Origin: Pseudoxanthomonas suwonensis
Lineage (GTDB): Bacteria; Pseudomonadota; Gammaproteobacteria; Xanthomonadales; Xanthomonadaceae
Assembly: GCF_010093235.1 (NCBI RefSeq)
Contig: NZ_PDWP01000008.1
Span: 59,701-123,700, forward strand
Direction of reading: 5' to 3'
DNA length: 64,000 nt
Shown here piece after piece: positions 54,515 through 62,457 of the stretch (position 1 is its first letter; each line of letters starts with the position of its first letter). The translations under genes were made by a program, and so were the position numbers. The notes below the pieces were generated by a model. That model ran no database searches and was not told the DNA's origin. It saw nothing but the letters and a program-made list of their open reading frames with translations.

Positions 54515-55647
54515 CCGCGACCGACGTGCGCACCCCCTCGCAGGTCTACGCCGAGGGCGCCGCGGCCGGACGCTGGCGCGACGACGCCGCCCAGCATCCG
54601 GCGCTGCGCGAGCTGGACCGCATCCACCAGGCCGTGCTGGCGCCGGCCAGTGGCGGCCTGCTCTCGCGCTTGCTGTCGAGGCCGCCGGAGCCGGCGAAGG
54701 GGCTGTACTACTGGGGCGAGGTCGGCCGCGGCAAGACCTTCGTGGTCGACCTGTTCTACGAATCGCTGCCGCTGCCGGTGTATTCGCCGGGCGTCGGCAA
54801 GCCGCAGGTCAGCAACGGCAAGTACCGCACCCACTTCCACCGTTTCATGCGCAGCGTGCACGAACGCCTGCGCGACTACGCCGGCGAGGCAGATCCGCTG
54901 GCGCGCATCGCCCGGCGCTGGCGCGGCTCGCTCAAGGTGCTGGTGCTGGACGAGTTCTTCGTCACCGACATCGGCGACGCGATGCTGCTGGCGCGCCTGC
55001 TGGAGCGGATGTTCGCCGAGGGCGTGACCCTGGTGACCACCTCCAACACCGCGCCGGAGAACCTGTACCGCGACGGCCTGCAGCGCGCCAGCTTCCTGCC
55101 GGCGATCGACCTGCTGCAGCGGCACTGCACCGTCCTGCGCTCCGATGGCCAGGAGGACTACCGCCTGCGCGCGCTGACCCGTTCCCCGGTATACCGCGCG
55201 CCGCTGGACGAAGGCTCCGACGCCTGGCTGGCCGAGCGCTGGCGCGAGCTGAGCGGTGGCGACGCGGCCCACGCGTGCAACATCGAGATCGATGCGCGCA
55301 AGATCCCGGTGCGCGGCCGCGGCAAGAGCATCGCCTGGTTCGACTTCGCCGCCCTGTGTGAAGGCCCGCGCGGCACCACCGACTACATCGAGATCGCGCG
55401 CGAGTTCAACACCGTGCTGCTGGGCGGGATCCCGCGCATGGATGCATTGAACGAGGACGCGGCGCGCCGCTTCGTGAACCTGGTCGACGAGCTGTACGAC
55501 CGCCAGGTCAACCTGGTGTGCACCGCCGATGCGCAGCCGACCGGGCTGTACGAGGGCCAGCGCCTGCAGGGCGCGTTCGAGCGCACCGCCTCGCGCCTGA
55601 TCGAGATGCAGAGCGCCGAGTACCTCGGCACGCCGCACCGCGCCTGA
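54511..55647 (+). CDS. zapE: Cell division ATPase ZapE (AFG1-like)
   Basis: A 378-residue ATPase: Walker A GEVGRGKT, Walker B VLVLDEFFVTDIGDAM, sensor TTSNTAPENLY. It matches ZapE, which destabilises FtsZ polymers at constriction. It is translationally coupled to the upstream hydrolase. Confidence 0.92.
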   Translation: MTATDVRTPSQVYAEGAAAGRWRDDAAQHPALRELDRIHQAVLAPASGGLLSRLLSRPPEPAKGLYYWGEVGRGKTFVVDLFYESLPLPVYSPGVGKPQVSNGKYRTHFHRFMRSVHERLRDYAGEADPLARIARRWRGSLKVLVLDEFFVTDIGDAMLLARLLERMFAEGVTLVTTSNTAPENLYRDGLQRASFLPAIDLLQRHCTVLRSDGQEDYRLRALTRSPVYRAPLDEGSDAWLAERWRELSGGDAAHACNIEIDARKIPVRGRGKSIAWFDFAALCEGPRGTTDYIEIAREFNTVLLGGIPRMDALNEDAARRFVNLVDELYDRQVNLVCTADAQPTGLYEGQRLQGAFERTASRLIEMQSAEYLGTPHRA

Positions 55648-55650
55648 GCC

Positions 55651-56271
55651 TCAGCGCCGCGCGGTCGCGTGCTGGCGCCAGGCGCACAGTCCCAGCCACG
55701 CCAGGTACAGCGCGACCACCGCTTTCTGCGAAGCCCCGCGCGGCAGTTCCCGCCACAACGCGTGCGCCCACAGCCCGGCGAAGGCCAGCACGGCCAGCAC
55801 CAGCGCCAGCGGCGCCACCCCGCGCCAGCGCGGGTCGCGGTGCAGGACGGCCGACTGCAGCAGCATGCCGCTGCCCACCAGCAGGAAGGCGGCCATGGCC
55901 GAAATGCGATGGACCAGCACGCCGAGCTCGTCCACCGGGTACCCGGGCGCCGGGCCCGGCCAGGTGGCGGTGGCCGCCAGCGCTGCCGCACCCGCGACCA
56001 GCAGCACTGGCACCAGCGTGTAGCGCGCCGGCGGCAGCAGGCCGCGATACAGGTGCAGTGCCAGCACGGCGACGCCAAGCGCCAGCCCGTAGTACGCGGT
56101 ACGCAGCCACATGCCCCAGTCACCACTCAGGTACAGGCTCAGCGGGGCCTGCCACGGGTCGTACTCCGGGCGCAGGAACTGGACCGCGACCGCGGCGAGC
56201 AGGAAATGGAACACGGCGGCCAGCGCCAGCAGGCCCGATCTGGACGTGCGCGCTGGGACATGCATCTGCAT
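55651..56271 (-). CDS. DUF998-like membrane protein
   Basis: A 206-residue protein with about six transmembrane helices; PEYDPWQAPLSLYLSGDWG after the first helix, plus conserved Asp/His residues in the loops (VDELGVLVHRISAMAAF), fit DUF998. Function unknown. ATG 56271 (or 56265) is chosen; the longer open frame upstream would run over the nrd promoter. Confidence 0.65.
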   Translation of the reverse strand: MQMHVPARTSRSGLLALAAVFHFLLAAVAVQFLRPEYDPWQAPLSLYLSGDWGMWLRTAYYGLALGVAVLALHLYRGLLPPARYTLVPVLLVAGAAALAATATWPGPAPGYPVDELGVLVHRISAMAAFLLVGSGMLLQSAVLHRDPRWRGVAPLALVLAVLAFAGLWAHALWRELPRGASQKAVVALYLAWLGLCAWRQHATARR

Positions 56272-56394
56272 GCGCGGCAGTTTCGCAGAAGCCGGGCGGC
56301 GTGGCCGGGCCTCCACCGCCATACCGGTCGCCGCTGGCGAGGGGGCGTCCTGCCGACTCGTGACATCGCCGTGGCGTGCGCTCGCCCACACCTT

Positions 56395-56410
56395 ACACAA
56401 GATGTGGTTG
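56395..56410. promoter_or_regulatory. NrdR box 1
   Basis: ACACAAGATGTGGTTG, 11 of 16 positions matching my recollection of the NrdR box consensus; 31 bases (three helical turns) from box 2. Confidence 0.65.
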
Positions 56411-56425
56411 ACCGTGATGATGGAA

Positions 56426-56441
56426 CCACATTATCTTGTGG
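56426..56441. promoter_or_regulatory. NrdR box 2
   Basis: CCACATTATCTTGTGG, 12 of 16 positions matching the consensus and nearly palindromic. It contains a possible -10 element (TTATCT), so repressor binding would block the nrdA promoter. Confidence 0.75.
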
Positions 56442-56445
56442 GCGT

Positions 56446-56630
56446 CGGTTCCGGCAGCCATGGTTGCCGGATTAAAAGGGAAGTCCGGTGGGCCGCAAGG
56501 CGAATCCGGCACTGCCCCGCAGCGGTAACCGGAAACGAACCCGCAAACACGCACTGGGCCCAGGCCTGGGAAGCGGCGGAAGTAGGCGAGGGGAAGCCTC
56601 CAGTCCGGAAGTCCGAAGACCTGCCGACAG
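56446..56630 (+). promoter_or_regulatory. Cobalamin riboswitch in the nrdA leader
   Basis: The B12-box AGTCCGAAGACCTGCC (56610-56625) is near-canonical. Upstream are the other conserved elements in order: GGGAAGTCCGGTG, CGAATCCGGCACTGCCCCGC and the following AGCGGTAACCGG segment. About 190 bases separate it from the nrdA start, including the CCGCGCG/CGCGCGG hairpin (from about 56631), which may be the expression platform. Adenosylcobalamin would lower expression of this B12-independent reductase. Confidence 0.9.
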
Positions 56631-56819
56631 CCGCGCGAAGCACACCGCGCGGTGCCGGCCGCAGGTCCCCGGAGGGGGGATGGCTGGCGAAGCATCGGTC
56701 GCCGCAGCCGCGCTGCGTCGCGGCCGTTGCGACGCTGCCTCCGCATCCTCCGCTGCGCACCGGATCCGCGTCCCCCGAGGGAGGGACCCGGCGTGCATCA
56801 CGCAACCAGAGGATGCGCA

Positions 56820-59261
56820 ATGACGTCCCAGGACACTTCCTCGCCGGTCATCCCGGCGGCTTCCGCCATGGCCGCACCACGCCCGACGGACGCCATCGCC
56901 GGCGACGACCACGTGCCGCTGCCGCCTGCCGCCGCCGGATCGGCGCCGGCGCCCTCGGCGGAGGCCACCACCTGGATCACCAAGGAAGCCGGCAACCGCC
57001 GCCTGGCGTTCGATCCGGCGCGCCTGGAGCGCAGCATCGATGCGGTCGCAGCCGAGTTTCCCCAGCTGGACATCGGCGACTACAAGCGCGCCGTGCTCGG
57101 CTTCGTCGCGCGCAAGCCGGCGCTGTCGGCCGACGACCTGGTCGACCACCTGATCCGCGAGGCCGAGGCGCGGGTGGATCTCACCGCACCGGAGTGGGAG
57201 CGGTTCGCCGCGCGACTGTACCTGCGCCGGCTGTACAAGCGCGCCAGCCGCAACCGCTTCTACGACGCCGGGCAGAAGTACGGCTCCTACGTCGGCCTGC
57301 AGGAGAGCCTGGCCGACCGCGGCATCTACTCCAACGACATCCTGCGCGCCTACTCCAAGGAGGAACTGCAGGAGGCCGGGCGCATGATCGAACCCGAGCG
57401 CGACCGCCTGTTCGCCTACAACGGCCTGTACCTGCTGGCCACGCGCTACCTGGCCACCGACGCGGCGCACAACGTCTACGAGCTGCCGCAGGAGCGCTGG
57501 CTGACCATCGCCCTGTACCTGATGCAGGACGAGAAGCCACGCCAGCGGCGCATGCAGCTGGTGGGCGAGGCGTACTGGGCGCTGTCCAACCTGTACATGA
57601 CCGTGGCCACGCCGACCCTGCAGAACGCGGGCAAGGTCGGCGGCCAGCTGTCCAGCTGCTTCATCGACACGGTCGACGACAGCCTGCAGGGCATCTACGA
57701 CTCCAATACCGACATCGCCCGCGTGTCCAAGGGCGGCGGAGGCGTGGGGGCGTACCTGGGCTACGTGCGCGCCGCCGGCGCGCCGATCCGGGGCGTGCCC
57801 AACTCCTCCGGCGGCGTGGTGCCGTGGATCAAGCAGCTCAACAACACCGCCGTCTCGGTGGACCAGCTGGGCCAGCGCAAGGGCGCGGTGGCGGTGTACC
57901 TGGACATCTGGCACCGCGACATCGAGGCCTTCCTCGACCTGCGCCTCAACAACGGCGACCAGCGCCTGCGCGCGCACGACGTGTTCACCGCGGTGTGCAT
58001 CCCGGACCTGTTCATGGAGGCGGTGGAGCGGCGCGGCGACTGGTACCTGTTCGACCCGCACGAGGTGAAGCAGGCCAAGGGCTGGTACCTGCAGGACTTT
58101 TACGACGAAAAGCGCGGCGAGGGCAGCTTCCGCAGCAGGTACCAGGAGCTGGTCGAGGACGAGCGCATCGGCCGCAGGACGGTCAAGGCGATCGACCTGT
58201 TCAAGCGGATCATGGTCTCGCAGCTGGAGACCGGCAACCCGTTCATGTTCTACCGCGACGAGGTCAACCGGAAGAACCCGAACAAGCACTGCGGCACGGT
58301 GTATTCGTCCAACCTGTGCACCGAGATCCTGCAGAACCAGAGTCCGACCCGGATGATCCAGGAGGTCATCTCCGGCAACCAGATCGTGACCACCAGGCAG
58401 GCTGGCGACTTCGTGGTCTGCAACCTGTCCTCGATCAACCTGGGCCGCGCGGTGGTCCAGGCCGAGGGCCAGGGCGACCTGATCAGCGACGTGCTCGAGC
58501 GCCTGGTACCGATCCAGGTGCGCATGCTCGACAACGTCATCGACCTCAACCAGCTGCCGGTGCCGCAGGCGACCATCACCAACCGCAGGTACCGCGCGAT
58601 CGGCCTGGGCACCTTCGGCTGGCACCACCTGCTTGCACTCAAGGGCATCCACTGGGATTCGAAGGAGGCCGAGGACTACAGCGACGCGCTGTACGAGCGG
58701 ATCAACCGCCTGGCGATCCAGGCCAGCATGGAGCTGGCAAAGGAAAAGGGCACCTACCCGGCCTTCCCTGGCAGCGACTGGCACACCGGCGCCTACTTCC
58801 GCGAGCGCGGCTACAACTCGCCCGAGTGGCTGGACATGGCCGCGCAGGTGGCGGTCAACGGCCTGCGCAACGGCTGGCTGCTGGCGGTCGCGCCGAACAT
58901 GTCCACCGCACAGATCGCCGGATCCAGCGCCTCGATCGACCCGGTCTACTCGGCGTTCTACTACGAGGAAAAGAAGGACTACCGCCGCCCGGTGGCCGCC
59001 CCCGGCCTGTCTCTGGAAACCTGGCCCTACTACGAGAAGGGCGCGTGGAAGGTGGACCAGTTCGCCTCGGTGCGGCAGAACGCGCGCCGCCAACGCCACG
59101 TGGACCAGGCGATCAGCTTCAACCTCTACGTGCCTTCATCGATCCGCGCTTCGGTGCTGCTGGAGCTGCACCTGGAGGCTTGGCGGCAGGGGCTGAAGAC
59201 GACGTACTACGTGCGCTCGAACGATATCGACGTGGCCGAGTGCGAATGGTGCAGTAGCTGA
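56820..59261 (+). CDS. nrdA: Class Ia ribonucleotide reductase large subunit
   Basis: An 813-residue R1 protein. A poorly conserved Pro/Ala-rich tail of about 50 residues precedes an ATP-cone (WITKEAGNRRLAFDPARLERSI, about 52-140), giving dATP feedback. Active-site cysteines occur in LSSCFIDTVDD, YSSNLCTEI (thiyl radical Cys) and VCNLSSINLG. The C terminus ends ECEWCSS, the redox-active pair re-reduced by thioredoxin. It is followed by nrdB, a flavodoxin and a thioredoxin. AGAGGA lies just upstream of ATG 56820. Confidence 0.95.
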   Translation: MTSQDTSSPVIPAASAMAAPRPTDAIAGDDHVPLPPAAAGSAPAPSAEATTWITKEAGNRRLAFDPARLERSIDAVAAEFPQLDIGDYKRAVLGFVARKPALSADDLVDHLIREAEARVDLTAPEWERFAARLYLRRLYKRASRNRFYDAGQKYGSYVGLQESLADRGIYSNDILRAYSKEELQEAGRMIEPERDRLFAYNGLYLLATRYLATDAAHNVYELPQERWLTIALYLMQDEKPRQRRMQLVGEAYWALSNLYMTVATPTLQNAGKVGGQLSSCFIDTVDDSLQGIYDSNTDIARVSKGGGGVGAYLGYVRAAGAPIRGVPNSSGGVVPWIKQLNNTAVSVDQLGQRKGAVAVYLDIWHRDIEAFLDLRLNNGDQRLRAHDVFTAVCIPDLFMEAVERRGDWYLFDPHEVKQAKGWYLQDFYDEKRGEGSFRSRYQELVEDERIGRRTVKAIDLFKRIMVSQLETGNPFMFYRDEVNRKNPNKHCGTVYSSNLCTEILQNQSPTRMIQEVISGNQIVTTRQAGDFVVCNLSSINLGRAVVQAEGQGDLISDVLERLVPIQVRMLDNVIDLNQLPVPQATITNRRYRAIGLGTFGWHHLLALKGIHWDSKEAEDYSDALYERINRLAIQASMELAKEKGTYPAFPGSDWHTGAYFRERGYNSPEWLDMAAQVAVNGLRNGWLLAVAPNMSTAQIAGSSASIDPVYSAFYYEEKKDYRRPVAAPGLSLETWPYYEKGAWKVDQFASVRQNARRQRHVDQAISFNLYVPSSIRASVLLELHLEAWRQGLKTTYYVRSNDIDVAECEWCSS

Positions 59262-59285
59262 CTGCGCGTTCGCGCTAGTCAGGTT

Positions 59286-59370
59286 CCACGGTTCGCGCTG
59301 CGAACCGTGGGCCCCGCTCATCAGCCTCCATACCCCCGCGCCTTCGGCGCGCCCCCTGACTCAGGGGGGC
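59286..59370 (+). other. Three hairpins between nrdA and nrdB
   Basis: CCACGGTTCGC-GCT-GCGAACCGTGG (59286-59310) is a perfect 11-bp stem; GCGCC-TTC-GGCGC (59338-59350) and GCCCCCTGA-C-TCAGGGGGGC (59351-59370, followed by TTTCCTCC) come after it. They could attenuate transcription, protect mRNA ends or set the nrdA:nrdB ratio. Confidence 0.6.
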
Positions 59371-59421
59371 TTTCCTCCAGAACCCTGGTTGCGGTCGGCA
59401 ACCAGCAGAGAGAAAACGACC

Positions 59422-60486
59422 ATGAATACTGTTGCCGCACCGCGTACCGCTACCCGGCTGGACCGCATCCGCATCCTCGAGCCGCGCCATCCCAACCGTT
59501 CGACCGGGATCATCAACGGGACTACCTCGGGCATCCTCAACTGGAACGACATTCCCTATCCGTCGTTCTACCGCGCCTACAAGGAGCTCTCGACCAACTT
59601 CTGGATCCCGGACGAGGTCGACATGAAGGGCGATGCGCGCCAGTACGGCGAGCTGTCGGCGCGCGAGAAGAACGCCTTCGACTCGATCATCGGCCTGCTG
59701 GCCACCCTGGACTCGCCGCAGACCCGCTTCATCTACAACGTGGCCGAGTACATCACCGATCCGGCGGCGCATGCGAACGCGGCGATCATCGGCCAGCAGG
59801 AGGTGATCCACAACGAGAGCTACAGCTACGTGCTGGCCTCGATCACCGACCTGGCCAACCAGAACCGGGTGTTCGAGATCGCGCGCACCCACCCGACCAT
59901 CCTGCGCCGCAACGCACCGATCATGGCCGCGTACGAGGACTTCATGCGCGAGAAGACGGCGGAGACCCTGCTGCGTGCCCTGATCCAGTCCTCGATCCTG
60001 GAAGGCATCAACTTCTATTCCGGCTTCGCCTACTTCTACAACCTGGTGCGGCAGAACCGGATGGCGGGCACCGGCAAGATCATCAGCTTCATCAACCGCG
60101 ACGAGCTGGCGCACACCAAGTTCATCAGCGAGGTGATCCGCGCCATAGTCGGCGAGAACCCGGAACTGCAGACCGACGAGCTGGCCGACTACGTGCACGT
60201 CGCATTCCGCCACGCGATCGAGCTGGAGACGCAGTGGACCGGCGAAGTCCTGGACGGCATCGACGGCATCGACGTGGACGAGATGATCCGCTACGTGAAG
60301 TACCGCGCCAACAAGATGGCCGGGATGCTGGGCATCGAGTCGCTGTACACGGAGACCACCGACAACGTCATGCCCTGGATCCGCGCCTACGCCGACAACT
60401 TCACCGAGACCAAGACCGACTTCTTCGAGATGCGTAACGCCTCGTACAAGAAGACCAATGCGGACAACGGTTTCGATGAGCTGTGA
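59422..60486 (+). CDS. nrdB: Class Ia ribonucleotide reductase small subunit
   Basis: A 354-residue R2 protein. Diiron ligands: Asp in LATLDSPQTRF, Glu and His in GQQEVIHNESYSYV, Glu in SSILEGINF, and Glu/His in NRDELAHTKF. The radical Tyr is kept (E-x2-H-x3-Y), so it is tyrosyl-radical class Ia rather than class Ic. AGAGAG precedes ATG 59422. Confidence 0.95.
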   Translation: MNTVAAPRTATRLDRIRILEPRHPNRSTGIINGTTSGILNWNDIPYPSFYRAYKELSTNFWIPDEVDMKGDARQYGELSAREKNAFDSIIGLLATLDSPQTRFIYNVAEYITDPAAHANAAIIGQQEVIHNESYSYVLASITDLANQNRVFEIARTHPTILRRNAPIMAAYEDFMREKTAETLLRALIQSSILEGINFYSGFAYFYNLVRQNRMAGTGKIISFINRDELAHTKFISEVIRAIVGENPELQTDELADYVHVAFRHAIELETQWTGEVLDGIDGIDVDEMIRYVKYRANKMAGMLGIESLYTETTDNVMPWIRAYADNFTETKTDFFEMRNASYKKTNADNGFDEL

Positions 60487-60493
60487 ATGGAGC

Positions 60494-60628
60494 CGTGATT
60501 CGGGATTCGTGATTCGGGATTGGTAAAGGCCAAGAGCCAGGAGCCAGGAAATGCAGCCATGACCCCCGTTGTCTCCGCCCACGCCCTGCTTTTATCGAAT
60601 CACCAATCCCGAATTACGAATCACGGTT
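60494..60628. repeat. Long inverted repeat of GATTCGGGATTC type
   Basis: The left arm is two copies of a 14-base unit, GTGATTCGGGATTC then GTGATTCGGGATTG; the right arm (60599-60628) is its inverted counterpart, CACCAATCCCGAATTACGAA and flank. About 75 bases separate the arms, including GCCAAGAGCCAGGAGCCAGG. It resembles intergenic repeats scattered in Xanthomonadaceae genomes and could fold into a long hairpin in the nrd mRNA. Confidence 0.75.
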
Positions 60629-60633
60629 CTCAA

Positions 60634-61110
60634 ATGCGCGTCCTGATCGCCTACGCATCCCTCAGCGGAAACACCCGCGATCTTGCGCGGCAGGTGCGTG
60701 GGCACTGCGAGGGGCAGGGCCACGCCGTGACCTGGCTGGAGGCGGGATTGCACGCGCTGGCCGATGCGGGCGATCCGCGCCATGACCTCTACCTGCTGGG
60801 CAGCTGGACCGACAACGGCGGGCGCACGCCGGCGGAGATGAAGCAGTTCATCGCCGACCTGGTCGAGGCCGTGGGCAGGCCGGCCAACGTGGCCGTGTTC
60901 GGCACCGGCGAGACCCAGTGGGGCGAGCAGTACTACTGCGGCGCGGTGCGGCGCATCGCCCGCTTCTTCGATTCATCCTTCCCGCGCCTGGAGATCGAGC
61001 AGATGCCGCATGGGCAGCGCGATGCGCTGGCGATCAGGCGCTGGACCGACCAGGTGCTGGCCACGACCGGAAGCAACGCACATGCAGATCCTGCACGCCG
61101 CCTCGCCTGA
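60634..61110 (+). CDS. Flavodoxin-family protein linked to nrdAB
   Basis: A 158-residue flavodoxin. It starts RVLIAYASLSGNTRDLARQV, where the SLSGNT loop binds FMN phosphate, with GSWTDNGGRTP and FGTGETQWG as the other FMN-contacting loops. It sits between nrdB and a thioredoxin gene and may supply electrons for diiron-cofactor assembly in R2, as NrdI does for class Ib. That role is inference from position. Its 3' end overlaps the thioredoxin gene. Confidence 0.85.
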   Translation: MRVLIAYASLSGNTRDLARQVRGHCEGQGHAVTWLEAGLHALADAGDPRHDLYLLGSWTDNGGRTPAEMKQFIADLVEAVGRPANVAVFGTGETQWGEQYYCGAVRRIARFFDSSFPRLEIEQMPHGQRDALAIRRWTDQVLATTGSNAHADPARRLA

Positions 61111-61408
61111 GGACCATGCCGCCGCACTGGCGGCCCATCCACGCCTGCTGGTGGACTACTGGAAGGAGGACTGCCCGGGTTGCAGCATGCTGGACCTGTC
61201 GCTGCGCAGGTTCGCCGCCGAGCCCGGGGCGCAGGGCCTGGTGTTGCTGAAGGTGAAGCTGGAGGACGTGGGCGAGGCCTTCTTCCGTGGCCTCGGCCTG
61301 CGCCAGACCCCGACCCTCGCGTTGTTCCACGAAGGGCGGGAGGCCGTCCGGCTGCCCGGCTTCCGCTCCCCGGCGCAGCTGGCCGAGGCCGTGGCCGCGC
61401 ACCTGTAG
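61082..61408 (+). CDS. Thioredoxin-family protein with CPGC active site
   Basis: A 108-residue thioredoxin-fold protein with WKEDCPGCSMLD as active site, a cis-Pro loop RQTPTLALF and the terminal FRSPAQL. It overlaps the flavodoxin gene by 29 bases. As the last gene of the nrd unit it is a likely dedicated reductant for the NrdA C-terminal Cys pair. Confidence 0.85.
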   Translation: MQILHAASPEDHAAALAAHPRLLVDYWKEDCPGCSMLDLSLRRFAAEPGAQGLVLLKVKLEDVGEAFFRGLGLRQTPTLALFHEGREAVRLPGFRSPAQLAEAVAAHL

Positions 61409-61489
61409 CGCCCCGTTGGCGCCACCTCCACGCGCGCGCGCCGCAGGATCGGCGATGATCGGCGCAAGGCCACCAGGGAGAAAGCCGCG

Positions 61490-61909
61490 ATGTCCGAAGC
61501 CGTCGTCGCCGAACCGCGCCCTACCGAGGCGCGGCTGATGAACATGGTCTTCCCGGACCACACCAACCACCTGGGCACGCTCTTCGGCGGCCAGGCGCTG
61601 GCATGGATGGACATGGCCTCGTTCATCGTGGCCTCGCGCTATGCACGCACCACGGTGGTGACAGCGCGTTCGGAACAGGTGGACTTCAACCAGCCCATCC
61701 ACAAGGGCGACCTGGTCGAGGTCATCGCGCGCCTGGTCAAGGTCGGGCGCAGCTCGATGAACGTGGAAGTCGAGGTGATCACCGAGAACCTGCTGACCGG
61801 CGAGCGGAAACTCTGCACGCGCGGGCAATTCGTGATGATCGCCCTGGATCCGCTGGGGCGGCCGACGCCGGTTCCGAAGCTGCCCGCCGACGCTGCCGCT
61901 GGCGGCTAG
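61490..61909 (+). CDS. Acyl-CoA thioesterase (hotdog fold, YciA-like)
   Basis: A 139-residue hotdog protein with MVFPDHTNHLGTLFGGQALAWMD, the conserved Asn/Gly/Asp active-site stretch of YciA-like acyl-CoA thioesterases. It hydrolyses acyl-CoAs in the cytoplasm. Its stop overlaps the convergent small gene. Confidence 0.88.
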   Translation: MSEAVVAEPRPTEARLMNMVFPDHTNHLGTLFGGQALAWMDMASFIVASRYARTTVVTARSEQVDFNQPIHKGDLVEVIARLVKVGRSSMNVEVEVITENLLTGERKLCTRGQFVMIALDPLGRPTPVPKLPADAAAGG

Positions 61910-62103
61910 AGCGTGCCGGGATCCACCCCGGGATGGCGCTGCTGCCATGCGGCCAGCGCCTGGCGGTATTCGTCCAGGGCTTCGGCGTACAGGTCGTAGA
62001 CGCAGATCGGGCAGCCGCTCTCGCAGCATTCGGACGGCAGCGGCTTCTCGGGGGGCTGCGGCGCCGGATCGTCGTCCGCCGGAGGAACAGGGTCTGGGAA
62101 CAT
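61906..62103 (-). CDS. Small cysteine-rich oxidoreductase-like protein
   Basis: A 65-residue protein with LPSECCESGCPICVYDLYAEALDEY, the CC-x3-C-x2-C pattern of the Oxidoreductase-like (Oxidored-like) domain family. It likely binds a metal or cluster; function unknown. ATG 62103 gives the family length. Confidence 0.7.
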   Translation of the reverse strand: MFPDPVPPADDDPAPQPPEKPLPSECCESGCPICVYDLYAEALDEYRQALAAWQQRHPGVDPGTL

Positions 62104-62329
62104 CGCGCAAGCGTAGCCCATCGCCTGCCCATGACGGCAGCGGCGCGATCCCACCGTGTCGCTGGCGCGATCCGGTTATTCAGATTTGGCCCGGCGATAG
62201 CGTGACCCAATCGACAGTCCCGTGCCTGCCGGCACCGGATCAGTGCCGCATGCGTGTTTCCCGGCATCCAGGGAACGCTACCAATGCGCCAGGGCGATCG
62301 AACGTATTGATGATCTTCATGGGCCTCGT

Positions 62330-62357
62330 TCAATGGCCGCCACAAGTGCGCCGATAG
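62330..62357 (+). promoter_or_regulatory. Candidate FliA (sigma-28) promoter for the MCP gene
   Basis: TCAA (62330-62333), 16 bases, GCCGATAG (62350-62357), 100 bases upstream of the chemotaxis receptor start. The -10 matches the FliA consensus GCCGATAA at seven of eight positions. The rest of the 354-base gap shows no gene. Confidence 0.45.
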
Positions 62358-62457
62358 ATGGGCACTCCGAACCGCCCCGCGGTCCGGGCTCCCCCCGAAC
62401 AGGCGCCCCGGCGGCCTTGCCGTCTCCTGGCCACAACAACCCTCCCCCGAGGCAGTC

